Below are positions 63,901 to 64,000 of a stretch of 64,000 nt of DNA, in pieces (positions within the stretch are counted from its first letter, which is position 1; each line of letters opens with the position of its first letter). The stretch comes from Saksenaea vasiformis B4078 (lineage: Eukaryota > Mucoromycota > Mucoromycetes > Mucorales > Saksenaeaceae), in contig JNDT01001556.1 in NCBI GenBank assembly GCA_000697055.1, positions 59,423-123,422 of the forward strand. The letters are read 5' to 3'. A program made the translations under genes and the position numbers. The notes beneath the pieces were generated by a model that made no database searches, was not told where the DNA came from, and saw nothing but the letters and a program-made list of their open reading frames with translations.

Positions 63901-64000
63901 ACATCAACAAAGCAATTGAAGTGTATGAAAAGTTGGCAGATCAAGGATATGATTGGGTGCAACTGGAACTTGGAGATATTTACCTCAATGAAAAGAAAGA
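60964..64000 (+). CDS. MACPF-like domain protein with Sel1-type repeat tail (right copy, 3' end outside window)
   Basis: Exons 60964-61002, 61059-61412, 61439-61622, 61671-61811, 61861-64000 (open at the edge). Architecture equals the left copy: a MACPF-like N-terminal domain with F-G-Y-Y-Y-P-S-K-I-L-L-G-G across an exon junction, then W-K-I-I-G-G-N-L-G and N-I-L-D-D-C-E-R-L, a polar linker (about residues 330-430), then Sel1-like repeats. Early repeats vary in length and carry inserts; later ones are a regular 33 residues (A-I-E-V-Y-E-K-L-A-D-Q-G-N). Exon lengths match the left copy except one extra codon there in exon 3. A Tc1 remnant ends just upstream, so promoter and first exon may have been altered. 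The start at 60964 is provisional. MACPF proteins commonly form membrane pores, but that activity is not shown here. Confidence 0.68.

Noticed and set aside
61893..63962. Long minus-strand frames at the right edge
   Set aside because: Antisense shadows of the right MACPF-Sel1 gene.

Overview
This is a nuclear fungal window, most likely from Mucoromycota (Mucorales or a close relative). Genes are split by many 45-70 nt GT..AG introns. Conserved eukaryotic genes are present (ribosomal protein eS7, MGM101, a Shg1/BOD1-like COMPASS subunit, a fungal Zn2Cys6 regulator). The large Sel1-type repeat proteins are typical of early-diverging fungi. Lineage is inferred from family content only. All gene models were spliced by hand and checked for frame and phase; most have no transcript or database support here.

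Layout: 1-4309 (-) MACPF-like plus Sel1-repeat gene, running off the left edge; 7088-7618 (+) Shg1/BOD1-like; 8606-9760 (-) NADP-dependent alkenal reductase; 10114-10800 (-) weak unknown gene; 11276-11719 (+) small membrane protein; 11826-14818 (+) Zn2Cys6 transcription factor; 15082-20081 (+) ABCC/MRP transporter; 20276-21023 (-) eS7; 22129-22541 (-) 119-aa membrane protein; 23671-44600 (+) six tandem Sey1/RHD3-derived large GTPases; 46612-48605 (-) 644-aa Sel1-repeat protein; 49485-54455 (-) second ABCC transporter; 55071-56202 (+) MGM101; 56491-56652 (+) possible 53-aa protein; 56864-57710 (-) F-box protein; about 58947-60485 (+) decayed Tc1/mariner element; 60964-64000 (+) second MACPF-like plus Sel1-repeat gene, running off the right edge.

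The most interesting part is the GTPase array. All six paralogues keep a Sey1-type GTPase core and one helical segment ending in a GQLKN-type motif. They lack the rest of the Sey1 stalk and its paired transmembrane hairpin. A short or long charged, coiled-coil-like tail replaces these, and four of the six end in a perfect CaaX box (CIIS, CIVS, CVIL, CNIS). This is the architecture of vertebrate guanylate-binding proteins, apparently reached from an ER-fusion atlastin/Sey1 ancestor. One paralogue also carries a 3-4 fold tandem exon repeat. The last intron in most copies uses a conserved GC donor.

The window is roughly mirror-symmetric: MACPF-Sel1 genes at both edges point outward, and two ABCC genes of identical 11-exon structure face each other around the GTPase array. 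MACPF-like proteins beside GBP-like GTPases suggest a membrane-attack or self-defence locus. That functional link is inference only.
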